A DNA stretch of 11,490 nt, from assembly GCA_002389265.1 (NCBI GenBank), contig DGOD01000082.1:1-11490 (forward strand), read 5' to 3'. Within the stretch, counting starts at the first letter, position 1, and each line of letters opens with the position of its first letter. Shown here piece by piece: positions 1 through 7,171 of the stretch. Position numbers and translations under genes: made by a program. Source of the stretch: Gammaproteobacteria bacterium UBA4475 (GTDB lineage: Bacteria; Pseudomonadota; Gammaproteobacteria; Pseudomonadales; Azotimanducaceae). The notes beneath the pieces were generated by a model that ran no database searches, was not told the origin of the DNA, and worked only from the letters and a program-made list of their open reading frames with translations.

Positions 1-27
1 ATGGGTGGTATGGGCGGCATGATGTAA
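1..27 (+). CDS. groL: GroEL chaperonin, C-terminal tail only (partial)
   Basis: The window opens inside a gene: the first nine codons read M-G-G-M-G-G-M-M-stop. Glycine/methionine repeats ending in two methionines are the known C-terminal signature of the GroEL subunit, the 60-kDa chaperonin that folds proteins with GroES; the flexible tail projects into the folding cavity. Everything else in the gene lies left of the window, so the call rests on this tail alone and on the strong terminator that follows it. A different Gly/Met-rich protein is possible but unlikely. Confidence 0.85.
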   Translation: MGGMGGMM

Positions 28-40
28 AACTGCTCTGTTA

Positions 41-65
41 CAGGCGCCACCTAGGTGCGCGCCTG
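41..65 (+). repeat. Imperfect palindrome downstream of groEL
   Basis: CAGGCG at 41-46 pairs with CGCCTG at 60-65, enclosing the perfect 10-bp palindrome CACCTAGGTG (48-57) with small bulges between them. It begins 13 nt after the groEL stop and lies just before the intrinsic terminator. It may protect the 3' end of the mRNA or be an accessory hairpin; no function is shown. Confidence 0.5.
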
Positions 66-75
66 GTTCCCAAAT

Positions 76-109
76 AAAAAAGCCTCGCGATTGCGGGGTT
101 TTTTTTTGC
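76..109 (+). terminator. Intrinsic terminator after groEL
   Basis: CCTCGC (83-88) pairs with GCGGGG (93-98) with one T-G wobble around a GATT loop. It is preceded by an A-tract and followed by nine T residues (99-107), which is the standard rho-independent layout. It lies about 50 nt after the groEL stop and ends the groESL transcript. The A-tract on the other side could extend the stem. Confidence 0.9.
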
Positions 110-315
110 CTTTTAGTAACAGAATTGATGGATGCTGAGGCTGTCATTGATGCGCCACTGACGCTGTCGACGGGGGGGCAAGTTAGGCGGTGATGTCGGC
201 CGGGCAAGTAAGGCCTGTTGATGCGTGATCATTTGTGGCGCCTAGTGGCGATGCAAAGTCGGCACGCTTGGTTTAGACTCTCAACTCGAATTTTAAACCA
301 TAAGCTGGAGAAGCA
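110..315. other. Intergenic region upstream of the beta-oxidation gene
   Basis: No reading frame of useful length was found. It holds a 13-bp direct repeat with one mismatch (GGGCAAGTTAGGC at 176-188 and GGGCAAGTAAGGC at 202-214, 26 bp apart) and a 7-bp inverted repeat (TGGTTTA 269-275, TAAACCA 294-300) just before the ribosome-binding site. A promoter must lie here because a terminator sits upstream, but no convincing -35/-10 pair stands out. Confidence 0.5.
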
Positions 316-2424
316 ATGAAAGGCAGCGTCCATTACGAAACCCGCGGTCAAATCGCGTTACTGAGTATTGATAATCCACCTGTTAACCCCTTGAGCTCTG
401 GGGTTCGTCAAGGCCTTGCCGACGGCGTGACTAAAGCCCTCGCTGATGACGACATCAAAGCGGTTGTCATAACCGGTATGCACAGAGCATTTATTGCCGG
501 CGCCGATATCAGTGAATTCGGTGCTGCGGCGACTCAGGGTGTGAGTCTCGGCGAAGCCATGCGCCAGATGGAAACCAGTACTAAGCCGATTATCGCCGCG
601 ATTAATGGCACAGCCTTTGGCGGCGGATTAGAAGTTGCTCTGTGTTGTGACTATCGAATTGCGTCACCCACTGCGCCACTAGGACTGCCTGAAGTCAAGC
701 TGGGCTTGCTGCCGGGTGCTGGTGGTACTCAGCGTTTACCACGATTGATTGGTGCCGAAGCTGCGATCCAGGCCATTGTTTCTGGCGCGCCGATCATGGC
801 GCCTGCGGCATTAAAGCTAGGTATCATTGATCGCGTGGCCGAAGGAAACATTGTCGACGCAGGTATCGCCTATGCGGAAGAGATAGTCGCCGCCGGTGGC
901 GCGACCCGCAAGATCAGAGATTTAGAGGACGTCATCAGCAAGGATCGTGGAAATACTGCGGTGTTTGAGAAGGCGCGAGCTCAACTTAACAAGACTCATC
1001 GTAATCAGTTCGCACCAGAACAAATTGTGAAATGCGTAGAAGCCGCTGTCAATGCCAAGACCTTCGATGAGGGTATGGCTGCCGAGGGCAAGTTCTTTGC
1101 CGAATGCATGAAAGATCCGCAGCGGGAGGCGTTAATTCATATTTTCTTCGCCGAAAGAGCCGCGAATAAGATTCCCGGTCTGGGGAAGGACATGCCGCTG
1201 ATCGAGATCAATAAGGGTTCTGTGATTGGTGCTGGCACCATGGGTGGCGGTATCGTCATGTGTTTCGCCAATGCCGGCATTCCTGTGCGAATGTATGATA
1301 ACGATGCGGCGAATTTGCAGCGTGGCCTCAAGGTGATCGAGGGTAACTATGCGCGCACTGTGTCCAAGGGGCGTCTGTCACAGGCAGATATGGACAAGCG
1401 CATGGCGCTGATTACGCCGACCGAAAATTTTGATGACCTAGGCGATGGCGATATCGTGATTGAAGCCGTCTATGAAAATCTGGATTTGAAGAAAGAGATC
1501 TTCGGCAAGCTCGACAAAGTGATGAAGCCCGGTGCTATCCTGGCGACTAATACCTCTGGTCTGGACGTTGACGCGATTGCGGCCATGACGACTCGTCCGG
1601 ATCATGTTTGCGGCATGCACTTTTTCAGTCCAGCTAATGTTATGCGCCTGCTTGAGGTTGTTCGAGGTAAGGATTCATCACCTGCTGTGCTGGGTACCGC
1701 CATGGCGCTGGGTAAGCGTCTGGGTAAGGTGTCTGTAGTTGCCGGTAATTGCCCGGGTTTCATTGGTAACAGAATGCTCGGTGGTTACACCCGCCAGGCC
1801 AGTATGATGATTCTTGAAGGCGCAACACCCGCTCAGGTCGATAAAGTGATCTATGACTTTGGTTTGGCCATGGGTCCCTTCACCATGAACGATATGGTGG
1901 GTCTGGATCTCGGCTGGCGCGCTCGCAAAATGATGGGTGGTAGTAATGAAGTTACCGCCCGCATCCCGGATGCCTTGTGTGAGCTTGACCGCTACGGCCA
2001 GAAGAATGGTAAAGGTTATTACCAGTATGCGGAAGGCGACAGAACACCACGTCCAGATCCCGAAGCGGATGCGGTCATCCAAAAGGTGGCGAGCGAACTG
2101 GGCTATACGCCTAAAAACTTCACGGATGAAGAGATTCTGAAACGCTGCATGTACCCATTGATCAATATCGGGGCCAAGTTGCTGGAAGAAGGTCACGCCT
2201 TGCGAGCCAGTGATATCGATACGGTTTACGTCAACGGCTATGGTTTTCCGACCTATATCGGTGGTCCCATGTGGTTTGCGGATACCAAAGGGTTGGCGAA
2301 TGTCTTAGCGGACATCAAACGTTTCTATGAAGAGACGGGTGATTCAGTCTTCAAGCCATCGGCACTGCTGGAAAAGCTGGCAGCTGAAGGCAAAACCTTT
2401 GCTCAGCTTGATGCTGCTGCATGA
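316..2424 (+). CDS. Bifunctional enoyl-CoA hydratase / 3-hydroxyacyl-CoA dehydrogenase (FadB/FadJ-like)
   Basis: This 702-aa enzyme should carry out two consecutive steps of fatty-acid beta-oxidation: hydration of trans-2-enoyl-CoA, then NAD-dependent oxidation of the 3-hydroxyacyl-CoA. Residues 1-190 form a crotonase domain with the oxyanion-hole segment AGAD (61-64), GGG at 102-104, and the two catalytic glutamates E106 and E126 in LEVAL and LPEVK, 20 residues apart as in known hydratases. A Rossmann NAD site, GAGTMG, starts at G305; catalytic H435 lies in HFFSPA with partner E447, and NCPGFIGNRM begins at 478. The C-terminal third is the dehydrogenase helical region. ATG 316 has GGAG at 307-310. 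Length is close to FadB/FadJ (about 715-730 aa). No thiolase gene adjoins it, so it is not a classic fadBA operon. The N-terminus also resembles peroxisomal-type bifunctional enzymes, so the exact subfamily is left open. Confidence 0.93.
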   Translation: MKGSVHYETRGQIALLSIDNPPVNPLSSGVRQGLADGVTKALADDDIKAVVITGMHRAFIAGADISEFGAAATQGVSLGEAMRQMETSTKPIIAAINGTAFGGGLEVALCCDYRIASPTAPLGLPEVKLGLLPGAGGTQRLPRLIGAEAAIQAIVSGAPIMAPAALKLGIIDRVAEGNIVDAGIAYAEEIVAAGGATRKIRDLEDVISKDRGNTAVFEKARAQLNKTHRNQFAPEQIVKCVEAAVNAKTFDEGMAAEGKFFAECMKDPQREALIHIFFAERAANKIPGLGKDMPLIEINKGSVIGAGTMGGGIVMCFANAGIPVRMYDNDAANLQRGLKVIEGNYARTVSKGRLSQADMDKRMALITPTENFDDLGDGDIVIEAVYENLDLKKEIFGKLDKVMKPGAILATNTSGLDVDAIAAMTTRPDHVCGMHFFSPANVMRLLEVVRGKDSSPAVLGTAMALGKRLGKVSVVAGNCPGFIGNRMLGGYTRQASMMILEGATPAQVDKVIYDFGLAMGPFTMNDMVGLDLGWRARKMMGGSNEVTARIPDALCELDRYGQKNGKGYYQYAEGDRTPRPDPEADAVIQKVASELGYTPKNFTDEEILKRCMYPLINIGAKLLEEGHALRASDIDTVYVNGYGFPTYIGGPMWFADTKGLANVLADIKRFYEETGDSVFKPSALLEKLAAEGKTFAQLDAAA

Positions 2425-2432
2425 TCAAATTC

Positions 2433-2463
2433 GGCTCCTGCTTAGGCAGGGGCCGCTTTTTTT
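2433..2463 (+). terminator. Intrinsic terminator after the beta-oxidation gene
   Basis: GGCTCCTGC (2433-2441) and GCAGGGGCC (2446-2454) form a 9-bp stem with one T-G wobble around a TTAG loop, followed by seven T residues (2457-2463). It starts 9 nt after the stop codon, so the upstream gene is transcribed separately from the next one. Confidence 0.93.
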
Positions 2464-2489
2464 GACCCTCAAGTTTTTTGACCCGCAAG
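2458..2489 (+). repeat. 16-bp tandem duplication covering the terminator T-tract
   Basis: TTTTTTGACCCTCAAG (2458-2473) is followed at once by TTTTTTGACCCGCAAG (2474-2489), identical at 15 of 16 positions. The first copy supplies most of the T-tract of the terminator hairpin; the second provides another six T residues 16 nt further on. It looks like a small replication-slippage duplication. Confidence 0.8.
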
Positions 2490-2616
2490 ATAGCACACAC
2501 CCACCTTGTGTTTTCCCACTCGAATATTCTGGTTCAATTGATTAAGCTCTGGTAGTCAGCGCAGGTCATCGTTGCTGATTTTCTCAAAACAGGCGTTGAA
2601 TGAGGAGTAGGGAAAA

Positions 2617-3807
2617 ATGGCTTACGTTGAGAATGCTACGGTCCATGATGCTGATTCCCATGTCATGGAGCTGCCTGGCACCATAAATGAATATCTAGAG
2701 GCCAAATACCGCGATCAATTTCTAATGGCCACCCGCCATGGCACGGAAGTCGAGAGCTGGGTTCAGGATGCTGTGAATCTGCAACAAAGTGCGGATTTCA
2801 GGGCAGGCGATGCGGATAATATCCTGTTACGAAAAAACTATCAGGCGCTGGGTTCATTCCGCAATCAGGATCGATCAAAGGCCCTGGATCTGCTTGGTTT
2901 TACCTCTCAATTGGTGTTTACCACCACCGCCCTGAGCAATTATGGGTTGGAACACGGTGATCATCCAGCACTCGCCATTGCGTCAGCGCGGGCTCACAAT
3001 CGAATGATGGCGGATTTTTGTGCCGTCGACCGACGTTTATTGGCCACCGGCTATGTGCCCCTAGTTGATGTTAATGCAGCAGTAGATGTTGCCCGGGAAG
3101 CACTGCAACTGGGCTGTAAGGCGCTGGTGATCCCCTCACGTTGCCCCGCGCATCATTCACCCAGTCATATCGGTTTCGATAGCCTGTGGGCGCTCGCGCA
3201 AGAGGCTGGCGTGCCGATCCTGTTTCACGTTGGAGGTGAAGAAAAAATGGCGCCAGCCTACTTCGAGAACGGCCTACCACGGGTTAAGGATTTCCACGGT
3301 GGCGATGAAAATTTCACAGCTGCAAGTTTTATGACAATCCCCTTGGCGCTCTGGCAAACCATGTCCATGCTGGTCATTGACGGGGTGTGTGATCGGTTTC
3401 CACAGTTGAAGTTTGGTGCCATAGAGCTTGGTGCATCGTGGGTGCCGAGCTGGATGAGATTTCTGGATGCGGGTTTTGATGCCTTTCGCAAGGGCGAAGA
3501 GCGGCTGCAGAAGCTCAAGTCTCGACCCAGTGAGATCCTCCAGCGCCAATTTCGAGTGACGCCATACCCACACGAAGACACTGGCTGGATTATCCAAAAT
3601 AGCAGTGAAGATATGTGCCTGTTCTCATCAGACTTCCCCCACGTTGAGGGTGGTCGTAACCCATTAAAACGCTTCAACGACTCCTTGGAGGGGTTGTCGG
3701 CAGCGACCCAAGGTAAGTTCTTTCGGGACAATTTCATCGATCTCATGGGTCGAGGTTTGGATACAGACTTGCATGATCATCCCGACACTCAGCTAGCTAA
3801 AGTGTGA
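2617..3807 (+). CDS. Amidohydrolase_2-family metal-dependent hydrolase
   Basis: The 396-aa protein belongs to the amidohydrolase_2 (ACMSD-like TIM-barrel) family, whose members hydrolyse or decarboxylate small, often aromatic acids; the substrate cannot be read from sequence. The first strand carries D11-A-D13-S-H15-V-M-E18, where classical members have an H-x-H metal motif; here one histidine is replaced, as in the 'DSHVxE' subgroup. H204 in LFHVGG, E270 in the barrel strand FGAIELGASW, and D339 in SSDFPHVEGG fit the later metal-binding and catalytic positions. No signal peptide is seen, so it is likely cytoplasmic. ATG 2617 has GAGGAG at 2602-2607. It is bounded by a terminator upstream and a convergent gene downstream, so it is probably monocistronic. 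Its position next to a beta-oxidation enzyme may hint at carboxylic-acid catabolism, but that is inference. Confidence 0.85.
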   Translation: MAYVENATVHDADSHVMELPGTINEYLEAKYRDQFLMATRHGTEVESWVQDAVNLQQSADFRAGDADNILLRKNYQALGSFRNQDRSKALDLLGFTSQLVFTTTALSNYGLEHGDHPALAIASARAHNRMMADFCAVDRRLLATGYVPLVDVNAAVDVAREALQLGCKALVIPSRCPAHHSPSHIGFDSLWALAQEAGVPILFHVGGEEKMAPAYFENGLPRVKDFHGGDENFTAASFMTIPLALWQTMSMLVIDGVCDRFPQLKFGAIELGASWVPSWMRFLDAGFDAFRKGEERLQKLKSRPSEILQRQFRVTPYPHEDTGWIIQNSSEDMCLFSSDFPHVEGGRNPLKRFNDSLEGLSAATQGKFFRDNFIDLMGRGLDTDLHDHPDTQLAKV

Positions 3808-3848
3808 GCGATGTGCTGCCAGTCTGACCGGCCTATTAGCGCTGTGGT

Positions 3849-4784
3849 TTATGCAACGGGAGACTTAAATCCGCTGGGCTTGAGGGTGAGCACTGAACAG
3901 TCAACGGTATCGAGTACCTTTTCAGCGGTGTTGCCGATTAAGAAACCGGGAATACCCGTACGCGACATGGTACCCATGACCAATAAGTCGATCTTATGGT
4001 CCTTGACGAATTTGGGGATCACGACCTCTGCATGACCTTTCTCAAGGTGTTGGGACATGGCGCCATTAACCGGTAAATCAGGAGTGCCCTGAATGAGGGC
4101 TCGAAGGCTGGCACGGCTATTGTCCTTGAGCATTTTCATCATATTGGCGTATTCCTGACGGCTAATCAGGGTACGCACGTGTGGTTCAAAATTAGGCTGC
4201 CAGACGTTAAGTACATGCAGGTCGGATTTTTCAAGTTGGGCCAAACCAGCAGAAAGATTAAGAATCTGCCCGGCTAATTGTTTTGCTTCTGATGTTTCAG
4301 TCAGATCCACCGCAGCGAGAATGGTATCAATACGTTTTTTTCTACTCGGTTTGATAATCCACACGGGGCAAGGACACTTACGTAGCAGGCTGATGTCTGT
4401 GTTACCGAACAGGGTTGCCGCAACGGCATTGTGTTTGTTGGCAGATTTTACTAACAGATCGAAACGTTTCTGGATGATGGTCTGGATTACACCAATATAG
4501 TTTTTACCGGCGGTCACATAAATTTTGATAGGTAGTGTGCCGCTCTGAGGCGTTAGCTCTTTGACCAGTAATTCCAAAGCTGTTTTGCGCTCTTTGATCA
4601 ATGCTTGCTGAAGCCGCTTGAGTGTCGGCTTGAGTCTCACATCATTGGAATCCACCTCCGCCACCACGTCCATAACTGTCAGTGAAGCTTTATTGTGCAG
4701 CGCCAGTTCGGCGGCGCGCTGTAAGGCGATTTTTTCACCTTTTGCGCCGTCAGCAAAAAAAAGGATCTTCTTGAATGTATTCAT
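3849..4784 (-). CDS. uspE: Tandem-domain universal stress protein, UspE-like
   Basis: The 311-aa protein carries two Usp domains in tandem, about residues 1-147 and 150-304, matching the length and layout of E. coli UspE (316 aa). Domain 1 ends in LRKCPCPVWIIKPS, close to the equivalent UspE segment, and lacks a nucleotide-binding loop. Domain 2 has G271-T-M-S274 followed nine residues later by G284-N-T, the place of the G-2x-G-9x-G(S/T) ATP loop, but with serine for the second glycine. Usp proteins are cytoplasmic and help cells survive starvation, oxidative and respiratory stress. The start overlaps the stop of the upstream lipoprotein gene (ATGA, 4781-4784), and GGAG lies 9 nt before the ATG, so the two are co-transcribed and probably translationally coupled. 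Convergent with the amidohydrolase, 41 bp apart; no clear shared terminator was seen. Confidence 0.9.
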   Translation of the reverse strand: MNTFKKILFFADGAKGEKIALQRAAELALHNKASLTVMDVVAEVDSNDVRLKPTLKRLQQALIKERKTALELLVKELTPQSGTLPIKIYVTAGKNYIGVIQTIIQKRFDLLVKSANKHNAVAATLFGNTDISLLRKCPCPVWIIKPSRKKRIDTILAAVDLTETSEAKQLAGQILNLSAGLAQLEKSDLHVLNVWQPNFEPHVRTLISRQEYANMMKMLKDNSRASLRALIQGTPDLPVNGAMSQHLEKGHAEVVIPKFVKDHKIDLLVMGTMSRTGIPGFLIGNTAEKVLDTVDCSVLTLKPSGFKSPVA

Positions 4785-5293
4785 TTGGCAGAACTCCGGG
4801 GAAAGGTTTTTAGCGCGGTGGTAAAGGCGTCTAGTAATGCAACAGACGCTTTGCCGGTATGCATATATTCGCCAGGACCAACGTCATGGATCCGGTGCAG
4901 TTGTCCGGACCAAATTATTGGCTCTGCGCCGGTTTCTCGCACCTCAATCACAATTTTGGCTAAGAATCTTAGAGAGTTGCCGGTGGCAATGCGCTCGTCA
5001 AAATCGTCACTGGTTTCATCGAGGCTAAGGTTTTCCTGTTCGTACCGAAGTACGACGGCCAGGTCGGCAGCGTCCTCTTTGAGATCCAATCCATGACTTG
5101 CGAAGGCCACGGCGAAATTGCTGACCATAATGGGACCGAGAAAAGCCGGCATGTCGCTGGTGGATACCGAGAACGTCTGGTACTGCCCCGCTGGGCAACA
5201 GATCAATACGCGGGTACCGATGCCCGCAGGTTGGGTTGAACAACTAGCGACAAAGAGCGAAAGCAGGCAGATTAAGTAGAGACGGCGATGCAT
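4781..5293 (-). CDS. Small putative outer-membrane lipoprotein of unknown function
   Basis: From ATG 5293 the product is 170 aa and begins MHRRLYLICLLSLF followed by the lipobox V-A-S-C18, a typical signal peptidase II site; serine after the cysteine favours the outer membrane. The mature part contains a short Cys-Cys pair (LICCPAG), then a mixed alpha/beta-looking domain with segments such as DLAVVLRYEQ and IVIEVRETG. I do not recognise the family; DUF4136-type lipoproteins are a possibility only. A GTG at 5326 in the same frame has a weak GGA upstream and would add 11 residues before the signal peptide; ATG 5293 gives the more normal signal sequence but has no obvious ribosome-binding site. 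The stop codon overlaps the start of the UspE-like gene, showing an operon. Confidence 0.72.
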   Translation of the reverse strand: MHRRLYLICLLSLFVASCSTQPAGIGTRVLICCPAGQYQTFSVSTSDMPAFLGPIMVSNFAVAFASHGLDLKEDAADLAVVLRYEQENLSLDETSDDFDERIATGNSLRFLAKIVIEVRETGAEPIIWSGQLHRIHDVGPGEYMHTGKASVALLDAFTTALKTFPRSSAK

Positions 5294-5679
5294 GAGTCGA
5301 TAGTGGTTAAGGCTCAATCGGTTCACGTTGGATTCCAGTTCAAATGTTCAACGTTCCGCCTAATTGGCGAATGCTGCCATGATCAACGTCAATCTAACGA
5401 CTGTAAATGCGTCTGCAGGTCTTGCGAACCACCCGGGGTCCTGAGCAAATCTGTTGCTTGTGGGATATCGTGTAAGCCTCGTCGAGTCTGGGCTGAGTGT
5501 CTTTGACCGGTTCTCTAGACAGAGTCTGGCGTCGCGCCATTGCAGGCCATAAAGGCGAGACTAGTAAAGGTAATAGTGTTTCAAAAATATCAATGTTATC
5601 ATCGCGCTACGAAAAGAAAATCAACCTATCCTGCAATAAAAAGTGGGTACAACCCAAGAATGAACTAGAGAGGGCTTCA
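5294..5679. other. Divergent intergenic region between lipoprotein and PuuD-like genes
   Basis: About 390 bp lie between the two divergent start codons. The region must contain promoters for both directions. The reading frame of the plus-strand gene stays open upstream to 5497, but that extension is hydrophilic, precedes a membrane segment and has no matching ribosome-binding site, so I treat it as non-coding. An AT-rich stretch at 5571-5610 is the likeliest promoter region; no motif was strong enough to call. Confidence 0.45.
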
Positions 5680-6354
5680 ATGGACAACATCACATTGTTT
5701 ACCGCGGGCGGAATAGATTATTTGTTTAGATGGGGACATTTCCTGGCTGGCGTAACCTGGATTGGGTTGCTGTACTATTTCAATTTTATTCAAGGCGAGT
5801 ATTTCAAAGAAGCAGATGCTGCACATCGCTCTGGCGCTATTCAAAAGCTGGTGCCGCGGGCTCTTTGGTGGTTTAGATGGGGTGCGATGTTTACATTCCT
5901 GACCGGCGTTGTGTTGTTGGGCAACCGGCACCAGGGGCTGACGTTGGACATTGGTATTGGCGCGACGTTGGGTACCATCATGTTTTTGAATGTTTGGATG
6001 ATTATCTGGCCGAATCAAAAGATCGTCATTGCTTCAGCAACCCAGGTTGCACAAGGTGGTGAAGCGCTTCCAGAGGCCGCAGCTGCAGCACCAAAAGCCG
6101 CGCTGGCATCGCGGACGAATACGCTATTCTCCTTGCCAATGTTATATTTCATGGGATCATCTGCGCATATGCCAAGCGGTATGTTGACCGACCCCGCCAG
6201 CTCGAACGCATTAATCGCAATTATGGTTGTGGTCTTCGCCTTGGCGATTAATGGCATAGTTGGTAAGCAAGGTCCATTGACCACAGTGCGTGGTGTTATT
6301 GTTAGTGGTTTTGTCTTGACCGCAGTGCTCTATGGCCTAACAGTCGCGCTCTAG
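5680..6354 (+). CDS. PuuD-like membrane protein (urate hydroxylase membrane domain, no cytochrome c)
   Basis: The 224-aa protein starts at ATG 5680, just after GAGAGAGG (5667-5674). Hydrophobic segments lie near residues 13-37, 62-81, 90-111, 148-161, 175-194 and 203-222. The first segments contain RWGHFLAGVTWIG, YYFNFIQG and RALWWFRWGAMFTFLTG, which I recognise as the Urate_ox_N (DUF989) domain of the membrane urate hydroxylase PuuD. Candidate haem or metal ligands are H20, H49, H84 and H163. PuuD proper is around 400 aa with a C-terminal cytochrome c domain carrying CxxCH; here there is no CxxCH, and the gene ends with its own terminator. It may therefore use a separate electron acceptor or have another role. 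A low-complexity Ala/Pro loop lies near 127-142. No purine-degradation gene is nearby, so urate oxidation is only a hypothesis. Confidence 0.8.
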   Translation: MDNITLFTAGGIDYLFRWGHFLAGVTWIGLLYYFNFIQGEYFKEADAAHRSGAIQKLVPRALWWFRWGAMFTFLTGVVLLGNRHQGLTLDIGIGATLGTIMFLNVWMIIWPNQKIVIASATQVAQGGEALPEAAAAAPKAALASRTNTLFSLPMLYFMGSSAHMPSGMLTDPASSNALIAIMVVVFALAINGIVGKQGPLTTVRGVIVSGFVLTAVLYGLTVAL

Positions 6355-6378
6355 TCATATCGGTACAGCGTGATCCAT

Positions 6379-6405
6379 GGGCTCCTTCTTAGGGGCCCTT
6401 TTTTT
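6379..6405 (+). terminator. Intrinsic terminator after the PuuD-like gene
   Basis: GGGCTCC (6379-6385) pairs with GGGGCCC (6392-6398) with one T-G wobble around a TTCTTA loop, followed by seven T residues (6399-6405). It lies 24 nt after the stop codon and closely resembles the terminator at 2433-2463, sharing GGCTCCT-x-CTTAGG. Confidence 0.92.
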
Positions 6406-6436
6406 ATTACTGAAACCTATTGCAGGACTCGCCGTC

Positions 6437-7171
6437 ATGGTAGATAACCGCAGCGATCTCGATCTGATTCCAGCTATCGCGCCAGCGAAAGACGAAGTTG
6501 CATCGTACCGGCGTAGCGGTCGCTCGGATGCGCCAAAACAAAGTAACTTCAACGGTATTTTAGTCTTTGCGCTGGTCCTGATGGCGATAGTGATGGGTGT
6601 CGGTGGGTTTGCTTTATATGAAGTTCAGCAGAAACTAGATCAATCGAATCAGCTGTTGGCTGAAGGCCAGAAAAGCATTCGTGACCTGAATGATCGGCTG
6701 GCGGCGACTGGCACTGATGTCTCGAAAACCCTACAGGTCATGCAGGAGCAGCAGAGCACTAATCTAGGGGAAATTGATAAGCTTTGGGCGGTTGCGTATC
6801 GTCAAAACCGGCCTCGGATTAAAACGATTGAGGAAACGCTTACCAAGCTGACGGCGATGGACAAGAAATTGGATGCGCAAATTGCGAACCAGGTGAGCAG
6901 TGTTAATAAGATTGCTGAACGCTTCGAAAAATTATCAGCGCAGATGATCGCAGACAATGAAGAGCAATCCACTAGCATCGCACTGATTCGAGGACAATTT
7001 CAGAGCCAAAGCACGATGTTGGAAGGTTCTCGCCTTAATCTTTTAGCGTTGGGTAAGCAGGTGAAGGATCTAGAGGAGGCGATTGCTGTGTTTGATCGAT
7101 ACCGGCAGCAAAACAACCAGCGTTTGCTAGAGATTCAACGTCAATTGCAGGCTCAACCGCAGACCCCGTGA
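6437..7171 (+). CDS. Membrane-anchored coiled-coil protein of unknown function
   Basis: The 244-aa product has a hydrophilic N-terminus (1-38, rich in charged residues), one transmembrane helix at about 39-61 (ILVFALVLMAIVMGVGGFAL), and then a long helical, heptad-like region to residue 240 rich in Gln, Leu and Glu. This suggests a type II inner-membrane protein with a periplasmic coiled coil. A segment EIDKLWAVAYRQNRPRI near 112-127 resembles a phrase I recall from conserved Pseudomonas-type membrane proteins of unknown function. I chose ATG 6437, with AGGA at 6424-6427; an in-frame ATG at 6377 lies inside the terminator hairpin and is unlikely. It is preceded by a terminator and followed by a convergent cluster, so it is probably transcribed alone. 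No enzyme motif was seen. Confidence 0.78.
   Translation: MVDNRSDLDLIPAIAPAKDEVASYRRSGRSDAPKQSNFNGILVFALVLMAIVMGVGGFALYEVQQKLDQSNQLLAEGQKSIRDLNDRLAATGTDVSKTLQVMQEQQSTNLGEIDKLWAVAYRQNRPRIKTIEETLTKLTAMDKKLDAQIANQVSSVNKIAERFEKLSAQMIADNEEQSTSIALIRGQFQSQSTMLEGSRLNLLALGKQVKDLEEAIAVFDRYRQQNNQRLLEIQRQLQAQPQTP

Noticed and set aside
1678..2196. Long minus-strand open frame of 172 codons opposite the beta-oxidation gene
   Set aside because: It lies wholly inside a well-supported gene on the other strand and shows no domain or signal; it is a frame shadow.
3258..3746. Minus-strand open frame of 162 codons opposite the amidohydrolase gene
   Set aside because: Fully overlaps a gene with clear metal-site motifs; its translation shows no recognisable features.
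5497..5679. Longer start for the PuuD-like protein at 5497
   Set aside because: The added 61 residues are polar with no family match, whereas ATG 5680 has a good ribosome-binding site and begins right at the conserved membrane domain.
6377..6436. Longer start for the coiled-coil protein at 6377
   Set aside because: The ATG falls just before and inside the terminator hairpin of the preceding gene; ATG 6437 has AGGA at proper distance.
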